DNA of 49,313 nucleotides, taken from Chitinophaga pinensis (GTDB taxonomy: Bacteria > Bacteroidota > Bacteroidia > SXHM01). The stretch spans positions 1 to 49,313 of the forward strand of contig CAMAVO010000003.1 of NCBI GenBank assembly GCA_945861685.1. Reading direction: 5' to 3'. The notes beneath the pieces were generated by a model that made no database searches, was not told the origin of the DNA, and was given only the letters and a program-made list of their open reading frames with translations. Positions 1 to 10,018 of the stretch are shown one piece after another; the first letter of the stretch is position 1; the number at the start of each line of letters is the position of its first letter. A program made the translations under genes and the position numbers.

Positions 1-3000
1 AAGCAACTACGCAATGCAAACAACATTCCGCAGGCGCAACCATATTATGTAATGGACGGAGAACATCGCATTACCATTGTGGGTAACCCCAACCTTGCCA
101 ACGTGCGCACCGCCATGATTGGTATCCGCAACCCGCCAAAGGCATCAAACCCGCATGCAGATGACGGCAAAGAAAAATGTGCAGAGATTTGGGTAAATGA
201 AATGCGCCTTACCGATTTCAATAACGAGAGCGGCTCGGCAGCGCGACTGCAGGCAAAAATTACGCTGGCTGATTTTGCAACCGTAAACATAGGAACAGGC
301 CTGCACACCTTCGGCTGGGGACAGGTACACGAAAAACTGAACCAGCGCAGCTGGACCGACAGTGTAGGTTACGACATTGCCACTACCGTTGCCCTCGACA
401 AATTTATTCCGCAAAAGATTGGCGTGAAGCTGCCGATGTTCTACAGTATTTCTGAATCATTTAGCAACCCGCACTATAACCCGCTGAACCCTGATATTGA
501 ATTGAAAAACGAAAACGACTCAACACGGAAAGCAGTAAAAGAAATTGCGCAGGGATATGTAAAACGGCAAAGTCTGAACTTCAGTAACGTGATGCGAACG
601 CGGGGCAAGGGCATTGGTTTCCCTACACCGATTGATATTTCTAATTTCTCGGCAACGTATGCCTATACCGAAATGGAAAGCCGCGACATTAATTACGAAC
701 TCAATAATGATAAGTCGCACCGCGGTTCATTAAACTATGCCTACAATCCTAACCCTAAGAACGTGCGCCCTTTTGCGAAACTGAAAATCATGAAAAAGAT
801 TTCGGACAGCATTATTGAACACAAAAAGAAAAAGGAGAAAGATGCCAAAGCCATTGTTGACAGTTTGAAGAAAGACAATAAAAAACCTTCGGCACTGAAA
901 GAAGCGGAAGACGAGTTGGCATTGCGCACCAGGAAAAAAGACCGCTTTGTAAAAGCATCGGACAGATACTTTAAGTCGGGCTACCTGAAACCGATAAAAG
1001 ATTTCAATTTCAATTACCTGCCCAGCAACTTTGGTGTGCGTAACGATGTGCTCCGCGATTATGCCGAACAGAAACTGCGCAACACCACCACCGATGATTT
1101 GATTATTGATGCTACGTACAACAAATCATTTCTGTGGAACCGATATTACACCTTTAAGTATGATTTGACCAAGGCACTTAAAATAGATTTCACCGCCACC
1201 AACAATGCCCGTATTGACGAGCCTCCCGGCAAGGTGGATAAAGATGACAAAGAAGAGTATGATTACTGGAAAGACAGTGTGTGGAACAACGTGCAGACCG
1301 GAGGAAGAACAGTTATGTATCAACATGCTACCAACGTTACCTATGCCTTGCCTATTAACAAGCTGCCAATTTTTGACTTTATAAACTCCAACGTAGGCTA
1401 CTCTTCTACCTATATGTGGAACGCTGCTTCGCTGGCAGCATTAAGTCTGGGTAACACCATCTCTAACTCCAACACCAAAACAGGAAATGTAAACCTGAAC
1501 TTTACACAGCTTTACAACAAGGTAAAATATTTTAAACGTGCAGGACAGCCGCAGTCGAACAAGCCCGCACCTAAGCCCAAGCCTAAAGATCCTAAGGCTC
1601 CGGTTCCCGATTCACTTAAAGCACCTAAAGACCCGCCTAAGGTTCTGGATGGTATTGGTATCACTTTTTCGCGTCTGTTGATTTCGGTTAAAAATGCTTC
1701 GTTCACCTACAACCAGACTAACGGAACGGTGCTGCCGGGCTATCGTCCGCAAACGGATTACATGGGTATGGACTGGGGTGACAGAATGGCTCCGGGCTGG
1801 GATTTTATTTTCGGAAGCCAGAACGATATACGCTACCGCGCAAGGGATAACAACTGGCTCAGCCAAAGTGATATTGTAAGCGGACAATACATTACCACCA
1901 AAGCTATTACCTGGAACGGAAGGGCTACGGTTGAACCTTTGCCTAACCTGAAGGTTGACCTGACCATGAATTACAGCGAAACCGAAAACCACAGCGAGTT
2001 TTTCCAGTGGATTGATACCTTGCAGGATTTTCGTTCCAACAGCCCTATGACCAATGGTAGCTACAGCGTTTCGTGGAACACCTTCGGTACTGCATTTGAG
2101 GGCAATGCAGATGATTATACTTCGGCAGCTTTTGAACAATTGCGTGCTAACCGCAAACCTATTGCCGACCGGATTGCAGCTATCAATGGTTCGCCCGGGG
2201 TAAACTCAGAAGGCTTCCCGATTGGCTATACCCAAACTTCGCAGGATGTTTTAATCCCTGCCTTCCTTGCTGCTTATTCTAAAACGGATGTCAATAAAAT
2301 AGGTTTGTCGCCCTTCCCGGCAATGCCTAAGGTAAACTGGAGCGCCAAGTATGACGGGTTGGGCAAACTTCCCTTCATGAAGAAAATATTCAAGTCCATT
2401 GTATTCAGTCATGCCTACCGTTCTACCTACGCTGTTTCGTCATGGATGACTAACCTTAACTACAACCCTGCCAACAACGGATTAGATTCGAGCCAGAATT
2501 TTATTCCGCAACGCACGATACAAACCATTACTATTTCAGAGCAATTCAGTCCCTTTATTGGGGTTGACATGACGTTTAACAACAGCCTGATTGCCAAATT
2601 TGAGTTGAAGAAAAGCCGCACGCTTTCATTAAGCATGGTAAACACACAGGTTACCGAAATAAAAAGCGAAGAGTGGGTGATGGGATTGGGCTACCGTTTC
2701 AAGAATGTGAAGTTCCCTATCAAGTTGGCTAAAGGCAAAAAGAAACCGGTTAGTGATGTAAACGTGCGTGTTGATTTAAGCATACGCGACAACCGAACCA
2801 TTATCCGCAAAATTGAGGACGATGTAAACCAGCCTACGGCAGGACAAAAACTGACCACCATTAAATTCTCGGCCGACTATGTGCTGAGCCCGCGCTTTAA
2901 CATTCGCGCTTTCTACGACCGGATTATCACCAAGCCGGTTATCTCCTCCTCCTTCCCTACCGACAATACCAATGCGGGGATAGCGTTGAGGTTTACGCTG

Positions 3001-3009
3001 GCGCAGTAA
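1..3009 (+). CDS. sprA: SprA, T9SS outer-membrane translocon protein (3' part only)
   Basis: The frame is open from base 1 to the stop at 3007-3009, so about 1,002 C-terminal residues are visible and the start lies outside the window. SprA is the very large outer-membrane beta-barrel that forms the type IX secretion pore and is needed for gliding in Flavobacterium. The signature is the segment around 175-240, reading EIWVNEMRLTDFNNESG, followed by long alternating beta-strand-like sequence and a typical C-terminal barrel strand ending in RFTLAQ. Two charged insertions stand out: a Lys/Glu-rich helix at about 780-960 and a Pro/Lys linker at about 1555-1650, both probably periplasmic or loop regions. 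The family normally exceeds 2,000 residues, so roughly half is missing here only because the window begins inside the gene. Family assignment is confident. Confidence 0.93.
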   Translation, partial: KQLRNANNIPQAQPYYVMDGEHRITIVGNPNLANVRTAMIGIRNPPKASNPHADDGKEKCAEIWVNEMRLTDFNNESGSAARLQAKITLADFATVNIGTGLHTFGWGQVHEKLNQRSWTDSVGYDIATTVALDKFIPQKIGVKLPMFYSISESFSNPHYNPLNPDIELKNENDSTRKAVKEIAQGYVKRQSLNFSNVMRTRGKGIGFPTPIDISNFSATYAYTEMESRDINYELNNDKSHRGSLNYAYNPNPKNVRPFAKLKIMKKISDSIIEHKKKKEKDAKAIVDSLKKDNKKPSALKEAEDELALRTRKKDRFVKASDRYFKSGYLKPIKDFNFNYLPSNFGVRNDVLRDYAEQKLRNTTTDDLIIDATYNKSFLWNRYYTFKYDLTKALKIDFTATNNARIDEPPGKVDKDDKEEYDYWKDSVWNNVQTGGRTVMYQHATNVTYALPINKLPIFDFINSNVGYSSTYMWNAASLAALSLGNTISNSNTKTGNVNLNFTQLYNKVKYFKRAGQPQSNKPAPKPKPKDPKAPVPDSLKAPKDPPKVLDGIGITFSRLLISVKNASFTYNQTNGTVLPGYRPQTDYMGMDWGDRMAPGWDFIFGSQNDIRYRARDNNWLSQSDIVSGQYITTKAITWNGRATVEPLPNLKVDLTMNYSETENHSEFFQWIDTLQDFRSNSPMTNGSYSVSWNTFGTAFEGNADDYTSAAFEQLRANRKPIADRIAAINGSPGVNSEGFPIGYTQTSQDVLIPAFLAAYSKTDVNKIGLSPFPAMPKVNWSAKYDGLGKLPFMKKIFKSIVFSHAYRSTYAVSSWMTNLNYNPANNGLDSSQNFIPQRTIQTITISEQFSPFIGVDMTFNNSLIAKFELKKSRTLSLSMVNTQVTEIKSEEWVMGLGYRFKNVKFPIKLAKGKKKPVSDVNVRVDLSIRDNRTIIRKIEDDVNQPTAGQKLTTIKFSADYVLSPRFNIRAFYDRIITKPVISSSFPTDNTNAGIALRFTLAQ

Positions 3010-3120
3010 AAGACCACCACTGACAAGGAAGGCATCATCGCTGACAAGGTGAGCAGAACCATCACTAATAAAGCTAGAAAGTATCTATACCCTTACCCTT
3101 ATCAGAGCTACATTCATCGC

Positions 3121-3636
3121 TTAGTCTTTAAACCAACCCGAATACATCACATAGTTTTCGGCAATGCCTTTAATAAGAGTTGCGGTTTGTTCGGCATTTA
3201 AGGTCTTTACCTTTTTGGCGGGAACACCGGCATAGATGCAGCCGCTCTCCACATGTGTGTTTTCCAGAACCACCGCACCGGCAGCTATGATGCTGTTTTC
3301 TTCCACCACCACATTGTCCATAACAATGGCTCCCATGCCAATCAGCACATTGTCTTTTACCGTGCAGCCATGCACCAGCGCATTGTGCCCGATGGATACA
3401 TTATTGCCGATGGTAGTTGCTGCTTTTTTATAAGTGCAATGGATTACAGCACCGTCCTGCACATTCACCCGATTGCCCATGCGGATGTAATGCACATCAC
3501 CGCGCACCACGGCATTAAACCACACACTGCATTCGTCACCCATTACCACATCGCCTACCACGGTTGCGTTTTCGGCTAAGTAGCAGTTGTTGCCAAACTT
3601 GGGTTCAATTCCTTTTACAGGTTTTATAAGTGCCAT
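3121..3636 (-). CDS. Gamma-class carbonic anhydrase family protein
   Basis: A 171-residue left-handed beta-helix protein of the YrdA/CaiE/gamma-carbonic-anhydrase family, normal length for the family. Hexapeptide-type turns run through most of the chain. The three histidines that bind the metal in Cam-type enzymes are present: one in the GAVIHC segment and two in SIGHNALVHGC. RGDVHYIRMG and NVQDGAVIH are the family signatures. The expected role is CO2/bicarbonate interconversion in the cytoplasm, but many members have no measured activity. It follows the PIG-V-like gene by about 80 bp that contain a strong palindrome, and I see no TAnnTTTG element of its own, so it may be read through from the glycosyltransferase operon. 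It converges on sprA. Confidence 0.88.
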   Translation of the reverse strand: MALIKPVKGIEPKFGNNCYLAENATVVGDVVMGDECSVWFNAVVRGDVHYIRMGNRVNVQDGAVIHCTYKKAATTIGNNVSIGHNALVHGCTVKDNVLIGMGAIVMDNVVVEENSIIAAGAVVLENTHVESGCIYAGVPAKKVKTLNAEQTATLIKGIAENYVMYSGWFKD

Positions 3637-3668
3637 AATTTCTTTCTAATATTCAGTTGTTGTGTTAG

Positions 3669-3707
3669 CCCTCTGCTCCCCTCTCCCTCGGAGAGGGGAG
3701 CAGAGGG
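3669..3707. repeat. Dispersed palindrome, GAGAGGGG family
   Basis: A perfect 17-bp inverted repeat (3669-3685 with 3691-3707) around a 5-nt loop, starting CCCTCTGCTCC. No T-run follows on either strand, so it is not a classical terminator. The right flank AGGGTGAGGCTTT also occurs beside the CCCTCTCC/GGAGAGGG hairpin at 48247-48265, so the two belong to one dispersed family. Confidence 0.8.
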
Positions 3708-3714
3708 TGAGGCT

Positions 3715-5067
3715 TTAAGTAAAAATCCAGCCGTCATTCAAATAGCAGTTCAGCATAAAAACATTCCACACAATATTAAAGAGCAGCACCACAGCAAAAA
3801 CAATTTTGCTCAACACATTTTTATACGGCTGAAAATAAAACAGGAAAACAAAATTCAGAAATACCAGCAACAATCCCATGCTGTAAAATTCCCACTCACC
3901 CAAAAAAGAAGAAAATGAATAGGTGAATAAAGCGGGTAAAAATGTAAACACAAACAGTGCAAGTTTTTGGTTTGATTCTAATTTTAAGAACCGTTCAAAG
4001 CTCAAGACACAGAAAGCAAAAAAGAAAGGCGTACATAATACATAACGAAACAACCCGTGCAGATTTCCACCCTGAAAAAGCAGAATAAAAAAAGTTGCGC
4101 CCAGCAAATAAAATACAGAGAAATTAAAAAGCTCATCGCGTTTGTTCAGTGTTGCGTTTTTCACAAAAACATTTTTAACCAGCAGGTAAATCATGAGCGG
4201 CACCAGCAGAAAAAGCGAAGCAATGTTTAAACCAAAACCTTCCTGCGACCAGTCGCGCAGGTTATGCGGCACCTGCAGTTTGTGATCCCAGTATTTGTTT
4301 ACATGGTAGAAATGGAAAAACTGCGAAGGGTCGTAATAATATTGAACCGCGCTAATTATTAATGTGCCAATTATCATTGGCAAAACATTCAGCACAATCT
4401 TTTTCGGTAGTGAATAATATTCTTTGGTGGTAACAAACATGTAAACATCTTTGCTCACAACGGCAGCGCCTATTATCAGTGCAGCAGGGCGTGTCATAGA
4501 ACACAACAACATACCTGTAAAGTAAAGCAGGTATTTCTCTTTTATCATGCCGTAAAACGCCAGACACATCGTAAAAAAGAAAACCGATTCGGTATAAGGA
4601 ATAAAAAAACAAACAGCGCCTGGAAGCGAGAGCAGAGTGATGTACTTCAGCAGATTTTCTTTGTTGTCCAACGAAATATCAAGCGCTTTAAAAAGCAATA
4701 TCAACCCTGAAATAAACAGCAGAAAATTTAAAATGCTGATACCGATGTTGGATAATCCTGTTACCTCCCAAATAAGCGGAAACAAAGGGAAGAATGCGAA
4801 AATATAATCGCCAACTTTGTTTTGGTCGTAATGATTATCACGGATAAAACGATAATGAACGGCATCCCAACGGATGAGGTTTTCGTTGGTTACTTTTTCA
4901 AACGCTTTGTCGGGAGCAGTTATTTCACCATTCACCTTTTGTATCTGGCGAATGTGTTTGCCGATTGTTTTGTCGTAAACCGTTTTATTCTGAAAAAGAA
5001 TATTTGCACCCCAGGCAAGAAGCAGCACCAAAACTCCGAGGGCAAAAGGTTTCAGAAATGAACCCAT
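3715..5067 (-). CDS. PIG-V-like membrane mannosyltransferase (GT-C fold)
   Basis: A 450-residue polytopic membrane protein with about ten hydrophobic segments. The first periplasmic loop carries RWDAVHYRFIRDNHYD followed by FAFFPLFPLI. This is the pattern of the PIG-V/Mannosyl_trans2 family (eukaryotic GPI mannosyltransferase 2 and bacterial homologues), where the loop Asp is the likely catalytic base. The predicted role is transfer of a sugar from a lipid-phosphate donor to an acceptor outside the inner membrane. It starts 3 bp after the stop of the DPM1-like glycosyltransferase, which could supply the polyprenyl-phosphate mannose donor; that pairing is an inference from context. The acceptor is unknown. 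Confidence 0.75.
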   Translation of the reverse strand: MGSFLKPFALGVLVLLLAWGANILFQNKTVYDKTIGKHIRQIQKVNGEITAPDKAFEKVTNENLIRWDAVHYRFIRDNHYDQNKVGDYIFAFFPLFPLIWEVTGLSNIGISILNFLLFISGLILLFKALDISLDNKENLLKYITLLSLPGAVCFFIPYTESVFFFTMCLAFYGMIKEKYLLYFTGMLLCSMTRPAALIIGAAVVSKDVYMFVTTKEYYSLPKKIVLNVLPMIIGTLIISAVQYYYDPSQFFHFYHVNKYWDHKLQVPHNLRDWSQEGFGLNIASLFLLVPLMIYLLVKNVFVKNATLNKRDELFNFSVFYLLGATFFILLFQGGNLHGLFRYVLCTPFFFAFCVLSFERFLKLESNQKLALFVFTFLPALFTYSFSSFLGEWEFYSMGLLLVFLNFVFLFYFQPYKNVLSKIVFAVVLLFNIVWNVFMLNCYLNDGWIFT

Positions 5068-5070
5068 TAT

Positions 5071-5796
5071 TTATTTTGCGTTGAATAACCCATATTTCAG
5101 AATGCAATAGATAGCGCGGAAGCCATCTTTCCAGCCTATTTTTTTCCCTTCTTCGTAGGTGCGGCCGTAGTAGGAAATTCCCACTTCATAAATCCGGATG
5201 TTTTTTATGCGTGCAATTTTTGCAGTTACCTCCGGCTCAAATCCAAAACGGTTCTCCACTAAGTTAAGGCTCTTTACCATTTTGCTGTCAAACAGTTTGT
5301 AGCACGTTTCCATGTCGGTAAGGTTAAGGTTGGTGAACATATTAGACATGAATGTCAGAATATTATTTCCGATGGAATGCCAGAAAAATAAAATGCGGTG
5401 AGGATTTCCACCCATAAAGCGTGAGCCGTAAACCACATCAGCAAAGCCATCAACTATAGGTTGCAACAGCAAATTAAACTCCTGAGGATTGTATTCCAAA
5501 TCGGCATCCTGCACAATCAAATAATCTCCGGTTGCAAGCTGAATTCCTTTGTGAATGGCAGCGCCTTTTCCCCGATTAATTTCCTGATTATATAGTTGAA
5601 TATTTAGTTCAGGATGTGCCGTACTATATTTCTCCAATGCAGTTTTTGTGTCGTCTGTTGAGCAATCATTCACTATAATTATTTCTTTTTCAAAACCACC
5701 AATCAGTTGCACGGCATTTACTTTATCCAAAATAAGATGAATAGTTCGCGCTTCATTGTATGCTGGAATAATAATGGAAAGTTTTTTAGCGCACAT
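5071..5796 (-). CDS. Family 2 glycosyltransferase, DPM1-like
   Basis: A 241-residue cytosolic GT2 protein. It begins with the nucleotide-binding segment [15 protein letters not shown], has VNDCSTDDT as the second acidic motif, and has the DxD-type metal site in [10 protein letters not shown]. The acceptor-side region contains YGSRFMGG and the later segment [11 protein letters not shown]. Length and motifs match dolichol/polyprenyl-phosphate mannose synthases that lack a C-terminal membrane domain. It sits 4 bp after the larger GT2 and 3 bp before the PIG-V-like gene, so the three are probably co-translated. The donor sugar cannot be decided from sequence; GDP-mannose or UDP-glucose are both possible. 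Confidence 0.85.
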   Translation of the reverse strand: MCAKKLSIIIPAYNEARTIHLILDKVNAVQLIGGFEKEIIIVNDCSTDDTKTALEKYSTAHPELNIQLYNQEINRGKGAAIHKGIQLATGDYLIVQDADLEYNPQEFNLLLQPIVDGFADVVYGSRFMGGNPHRILFFWHSIGNNILTFMSNMFTNLNLTDMETCYKLFDSKMVKSLNLVENRFGFEPEVTAKIARIKNIRIYEVGISYYGRTYEEGKKIGWKDGFRAIYCILKYGLFNAK

Positions 5797-5800
5797 CAGC

Positions 5801-6730
5801 TTAATCTATGTTTGTGTTTTTAATAATGTAAAGCGGACGGTTACGAATGTTGGCGCTCATGCGGCTGATGTATTCACCAATGATGCCGATGGAGATTAAT
5901 TGTATTCCACCTATAAAAGTAATGGCAAGCATCAGCGATGTCCAGCCGGGTTCATAAACCTTTAAAATGTAGCGCGAATACAGCGCATACAAAATCATCA
6001 GAAAAGAAAAACCTGAAACAACAAAACCTGCACCTGAAGCAAACTTCAATGGAAAATTGGAGAACGATGTTATTCCATCCAACGCAAAACGAATCATTTT
6101 GCTGTAAGTATATCCCGTTTCTCCTGATTGCCTTTCGTCACGGTCATACTCTACAAATGTTTGCTCAAAACCCACCCACGAAATTTGTCCGCGCAGAAAT
6201 TTTTCTTTCTCGGGCATACTCTTTACAATATCAGCTACCTGTTTGCTCATAATCCTGAAATCACCGGTATCAACAGGAATAGAAACCGAAGTAATACTGC
6301 CAAGAATGCGATAAAACATTCCGGCTGTAAATTTTTTCAGGAAGCTTTCTCCTTTACGTGCTCTGCGTTTTGCATACACCACATCAAAACCATTTTGCAT
6401 TTTATTGAACATCTCAATAATCAGTTCAGGCGGGTCTTGCAGGTCAGCATCAATAATTACAATTGCATCTCCTGATGCCTTATCTAATCCTGCACTCACA
6501 GCCACCTGGTGACCAAAATTGCGGCTGAAATCAATGTATTTTACAAATGTGTTTTTTGCTGCCAAGGCTTTTATCAGCGCAATTGAATTATCACGACTGC
6601 CGTCATTCACAAAAAGAAATTCGGGCTCCACATCCATTTTAGAAACTACCGAATTAAGGCGTTCAAAAAGTGCAGGAATATTTCCTTCTTCGTTGTAAAT
6701 GGGAATAATTACGGAGAGTTTTTTTTTCAT
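5801..6730 (-). CDS. Family 2 glycosyltransferase with two C-terminal membrane helices (GtrB/ArnC-like)
   Basis: A 309-residue polyprenyl-phosphate glycosyltransferase. The N-terminal catalytic domain has [26 protein letters not shown] and the metal site [10 protein letters not shown]. Two hydrophobic helices near residues 235-290 anchor it in the inner membrane, as in GtrB, ArnC and DPMS-like enzymes that load a sugar onto undecaprenyl phosphate. It lies 6 bp after scoB and 4 bp before the second GT2. Two lipid-sugar synthases next to two GT-C-type membrane genes suggest a small glycan-modification cluster; whether the target is lipid A, O-antigen or T9SS cargo is not visible. Confidence 0.88.
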   Translation of the reverse strand: MKKKLSVIIPIYNEEGNIPALFERLNSVVSKMDVEPEFLFVNDGSRDNSIALIKALAAKNTFVKYIDFSRNFGHQVAVSAGLDKASGDAIVIIDADLQDPPELIIEMFNKMQNGFDVVYAKRRARKGESFLKKFTAGMFYRILGSITSVSIPVDTGDFRIMSKQVADIVKSMPEKEKFLRGQISWVGFEQTFVEYDRDERQSGETGYTYSKMIRFALDGITSFSNFPLKFASGAGFVVSGFSFLMILYALYSRYILKVYEPGWTSLMLAITFIGGIQLISIGIIGEYISRMSANIRNRPLYIIKNTNID

Positions 6731-6736
6731 TACAAT

Positions 6737-7396
6737 TTAGTCCAAAATCATTTCAGGAATTTCACCATCCACAATTAATTTACCGGCTGTTGCATTTTGA
6801 ATGTGTTCAACTGAAATACCGGGAGCACGCTCCAGCAGCTTAAATCCACCTTCGGGCAACACATCTAACACGCCCAATTCCGTTACAATTTTTTTCACGC
6901 AGCGCAAACCTGTAATTGGTAAAGTGCATGAAGGTAACAGTTTTGATTCGCCTGCTTTATTTACATGCTGCATCGCCACAATTATATTTTTTGCCGAGGC
7001 AACTAAGTCCATTGCGCCACCCATGCCTTTCACCATTTTACCTGGAATTTTCCAGTTTGCAATATCACCATTTTCACTCACTTCCATGGCACCCAAAATA
7101 GTCAGGTTTACTTTCTGTGCGCGTATCATTCCAAAACTTAAAGCCGAGTCAAAAATTGCTGCACCCGGCAAAAGTGTTACTGTTTGTTTTCCTGCATTTA
7201 TCAAATCCGCATCTTCATCGCCTTCAAAAGGAAATGGTCCCATGCCCAGAATTCCGTTTTCACTTTGCAATACCACGTTCACTCCTTTGGGAATATAGTT
7301 AGCACAAAGGGTAGGAATACCAATGCCAAGGTTTACATAATATCCGTCTTTAATTTCTTTCGCAATGCGTTTTGCGATTCCGTTTTTGTCTAACAC
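6737..7396 (-). CDS. scoB: 3-oxoacid CoA-transferase, subunit B
   Basis: A 219-residue subunit B of succinyl-CoA:3-ketoacid CoA-transferase or a close relative, which activates acetoacetate-type acids using succinyl-CoA. The catalytic glutamate lies in QSENGILGMGP, and NLGIGIPTL and GGAMDLV are further signatures. I chose the GTG at 7396 (protein beginning VLDKNGIAKRIAKEI) because it matches the usual family length and because a TAnnTTTG promoter element (7414-7421) lies inside any longer reading. The partner subunit gene scoA is not adjacent: it lies at 9302-10012, separated by an opposite-strand membrane gene. Confidence 0.92.
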   Translation of the reverse strand: MLDKNGIAKRIAKEIKDGYYVNLGIGIPTLCANYIPKGVNVVLQSENGILGMGPFPFEGDEDADLINAGKQTVTLLPGAAIFDSALSFGMIRAQKVNLTILGAMEVSENGDIANWKIPGKMVKGMGGAMDLVASAKNIIVAMQHVNKAGESKLLPSCTLPITGLRCVKKIVTELGVLDVLPEGGFKLLERAPGISVEHIQNATAGKLIVDGEIPEMILD

Positions 7397-7413
7397 GATT
7401 AATGATTTTGCTG

Positions 7414-7421
7414 CAAATATA
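7414..7421 (-). promoter_or_regulatory. Promoter -7 element for scoB operon
   Basis: TATATTTG on the minus strand matches the Bacteroidota -7 consensus TAnnTTTG. It lies 17 bp upstream of the GTG start of scoB, implying a very short leader, and rules out longer N-terminal readings. Confidence 0.65.
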
Positions 7422-7468
7422 AAGTTTGTCGCTTCATTACTAAATCTTTGCGTTCTTTGCTGAATTCT

Positions 7469-9298
7469 ATGCAATCATCATTAACATTAAACCGGAATGA
7501 GCGATGGGTCTATATCATCCTGTTTCTCTTTCTCTGGATATACTTGTGGCTTCGTGCTGCACTGATTCCATTTTCGCATGACGAGATAGCAACCTTTTTT
7601 CATTACATCCATTCCGAGCGCTTTATTCCGTTTGTGAATATGCATTGGTATGCCAACAACCATTTGCTGAATACGGTTCTGGCATTTTGCTTTTACAAAC
7701 TGTTCGGAGTTAGTGAGTTGATTTTACGTTTGCCTAACCTTTTATTTTTCCCTGTTTTTTTCTTTTTTGTTTACAAACTTTCACAGGAAATAAAAAACCT
7801 GATTTGGCGTTGGTTGTTTGTTATTGTCTTGTGCTTTGCGCATTATTTTATTGAATTTTTTGCCTTGTGCCGCGGCTATGGAATAGCAATGGCTTCGCTG
7901 GTTGCTTCAGTGTATTTTCTGATGCAGGCTATAAAAACAAATGAAACAAGGAATTATTTGTATTGCCTTTTGTTTGCTACAATGGCGAGTATGGCGAATC
8001 TTACTTTGATCAATTCCAATGCGCTGATTATTTTTTTGCTGGGAATGAATTTGCTCTTGCAATTTAAAAACACAGCCTGGAAAAATATAATTCTTAAGTC
8101 ACTTGTTATTCTTTTTACGGGCATAATTCCTCTTGGCTTGCTTGCGCGTTTTGCCATGGAATTACAGATACGCGGATTGCTGGATGTTGGCACTCACGAT
8201 GGTTTCTGGCAGGTAACGATAAAATCAAACACCCTGGTTTTTACCAATTCAGATAACCTGCTGATTGGTTATTATGTGATTTTTTTCTTTGCAGTAATCT
8301 GCCTGTTTTTTGTTTTACTTTTTCTGAAAGACAAGAGCCTGAAATTTTTTCATAATTCACGTTTTGTATTTTTATATTTGCTGCTGGGAAATCTTTTTAT
8401 CACACTTTTTCTTGGTAATTTTTTCAACGTAAATTATCCCGAAGACCGTGCTGCCATGTATTTTTTTCCTTTGCTGGTGGGCAGCTTTTGTTTCCTTGCA
8501 GATGATGTTTCAGGATTTATTAACAGTAAAATAAGTGCTGTGATTGCAGCGCCTGCGCTGCTACTTACTGTTCACTTTTTTCTGAATATAAATGTTTCGT
8601 ATGCTTCGTTTTGGAAAAATCTGCGGATACCTTACCGTTTTCACGACAAGGTGAAGGAATATGTGATTCCGGGTCAACCTCCACCAACTGTTGCCGGTTA
8701 TAAAATGCGGGGCTATGCCTGGAATTTTATCAATTTCAGGAGGGGCAATATTTTATCGCAGATACATTATGAAGGTTATCCGGATGTAAATGCCGATTTT
8801 CAATTGGCACTCATGGAACACCGTAGCGACTGGCTGCAATACTACGACTCGCTGGATTATGATAAGTACTCTGAGATATGGCTATTGAAAAGGAAAACCG
8901 CACCTGTTTTAAGTTTGGTTGCTGATAGAAGCGGACTTGCAACCGGTGAAAATTACACGAATGAGTTTTGGAATCTTTATGAAGGAACGGTTGATTCGCT
9001 GGCCGGAAAAACGCTTATCATTAATTATGATTTATCATTGCTGGCGTATGAAAATCCATTTACAGCGCAGGTGATTGCTGCCGTCAGCGACAAAGACAAT
9101 AAATCGTTGCGTTATGAGTGGCTGCAATTTGATTTTTTGCAAAGCGAGTACAACGGTGAGCCACACAATTTTGTGAAAAACTCAATTATTCACAACCTGC
9201 CTGCTGAAGCGCACAGCTTAGTGATTTATGTCTGGAATATTCGCAGCAAGCCTTATTCTATAAAGGATGCACGTTGCAGAATAGAAACAATGAAGTAG
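7469..9298 (+). CDS. Polytopic membrane protein, GT-C glycosyltransferase-like
   Basis: A 609-residue protein. About ten hydrophobic helices in the first 400 residues are followed by a soluble C-terminal region of about 200 residues. The first loop after helix 1 contains PFSHDEIATFFHY and then NMHWYANNHLLNT; an acidic pair at this position is typical of GT-C enzymes such as ArnT/GT39, which take sugar from a lipid carrier. I do not recognise a named subfamily. The ATG at 7469 is preferred to an in-frame TTG 21 bp upstream. It stands alone on the plus strand between scoB and scoA and ends 3 bp before the convergent scoA stop. AATCTTTG just upstream (7443-7450) is a one-mismatch promoter element. 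Confidence 0.65.
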   Translation: MQSSLTLNRNERWVYIILFLFLWIYLWLRAALIPFSHDEIATFFHYIHSERFIPFVNMHWYANNHLLNTVLAFCFYKLFGVSELILRLPNLLFFPVFFFFVYKLSQEIKNLIWRWLFVIVLCFAHYFIEFFALCRGYGIAMASLVASVYFLMQAIKTNETRNYLYCLLFATMASMANLTLINSNALIIFLLGMNLLLQFKNTAWKNIILKSLVILFTGIIPLGLLARFAMELQIRGLLDVGTHDGFWQVTIKSNTLVFTNSDNLLIGYYVIFFFAVICLFFVLLFLKDKSLKFFHNSRFVFLYLLLGNLFITLFLGNFFNVNYPEDRAAMYFFPLLVGSFCFLADDVSGFINSKISAVIAAPALLLTVHFFLNINVSYASFWKNLRIPYRFHDKVKEYVIPGQPPPTVAGYKMRGYAWNFINFRRGNILSQIHYEGYPDVNADFQLALMEHRSDWLQYYDSLDYDKYSEIWLLKRKTAPVLSLVADRSGLATGENYTNEFWNLYEGTVDSLAGKTLIINYDLSLLAYENPFTAQVIAAVSDKDNKSLRYEWLQFDFLQSEYNGEPHNFVKNSIIHNLPAEAHSLVIYVWNIRSKPYSIKDARCRIETMK

Positions 9299-9301
9299 TA
9301 G

Positions 9302-10012
9302 TTAACTTCTTTTTCTTACGGTTCTTTGCTCTATTCTCTTCTCGTATTTCTCACCCTGGAAAATGCGTGTAACGTAAATTCCAGGCAAATGAATTTCCTG
9401 AGGATTCAGTTCTCCAGGTTGCACTAACTCTTCCACTTCTGCAATGGTAATTTTTCCTGCCATGGCAACAAGAGGAGAAAAATTTCGTGCAGTCATTCTG
9501 AAAATTAAATTTCCATGCGTATCACCTTTCCATGCTTTTACAATGGCGAAATCAGGTTCAAATGCATATTCCATTAGGTAATCTTTTTCCTCACCGTTGA
9601 ATTTGAATCTGCGCACTTCTTTTCCTTCAGCCACTTCAGTTCCAACTCCTGCAGGTGTAAAAATTGCAGGCATTCCATAACCACCGGCCATGAGGCGTGT
9701 TGCCAATGTTCCCTGCGGAATTAAATCCACTTCCAGTTCACCGCTCAGCATCTGGCGTTCAAACTCTGCATTCTCGCCCACATAAGACGAGATCATTTTT
9801 TTAATCAGTTTTTTTTGCAGCAATAATCCTAACCCAAAATCATCAACTCCCGCATTGTTAGAAATGCAGGTTAGATTTTTCTTTCCCTTCTTAACCAAAG
9901 CTGCAATGCTATTCTCAGGAATTCCGCACAAACCGAAACCGCCCAGTGCAAGCGTCATTCCATCTTCAAGTCCTGCAAGTGCTTCGTCAGCATTTTTTAC
10001 TGTCTTGTTCAT
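9302..10012 (-). CDS. scoA: 3-oxoacid CoA-transferase, subunit A
   Basis: A 236-residue subunit A of the succinyl-CoA:3-oxoacid CoA-transferase type. The glycine-rich CoA-binding start is [46 protein letters not shown] and [16 protein letters not shown] are standard for the family, and the length is normal. It starts 6 bp after the PBP1A stop, so it is probably transcribed with PBP1A rather than with scoB. Subunits A and B normally sit side by side and form a heterodimer or heterotetramer, so this arrangement is a rearrangement of the usual operon. Confidence 0.93.
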   Translation of the reverse strand: MNKTVKNADEALAGLEDGMTLALGGFGLCGIPENSIAALVKKGKKNLTCISNNAGVDDFGLGLLLQKKLIKKMISSYVGENAEFERQMLSGELEVDLIPQGTLATRLMAGGYGMPAIFTPAGVGTEVAEGKEVRRFKFNGEEKDYLMEYAFEPDFAIVKAWKGDTHGNLIFRMTARNFSPLVAMAGKITIAEVEELVQPGELNPQEIHLPGIYVTRIFQGEKYEKRIEQRTVRKRS

Positions 10013-10018
10013 TGTATC

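Noticed and set aside
7397..7474. Longer N-terminus for scoB
   Set aside because: It would include the promoter element at 7414-7421, overlap the divergent gene's start and add residues absent from the family.
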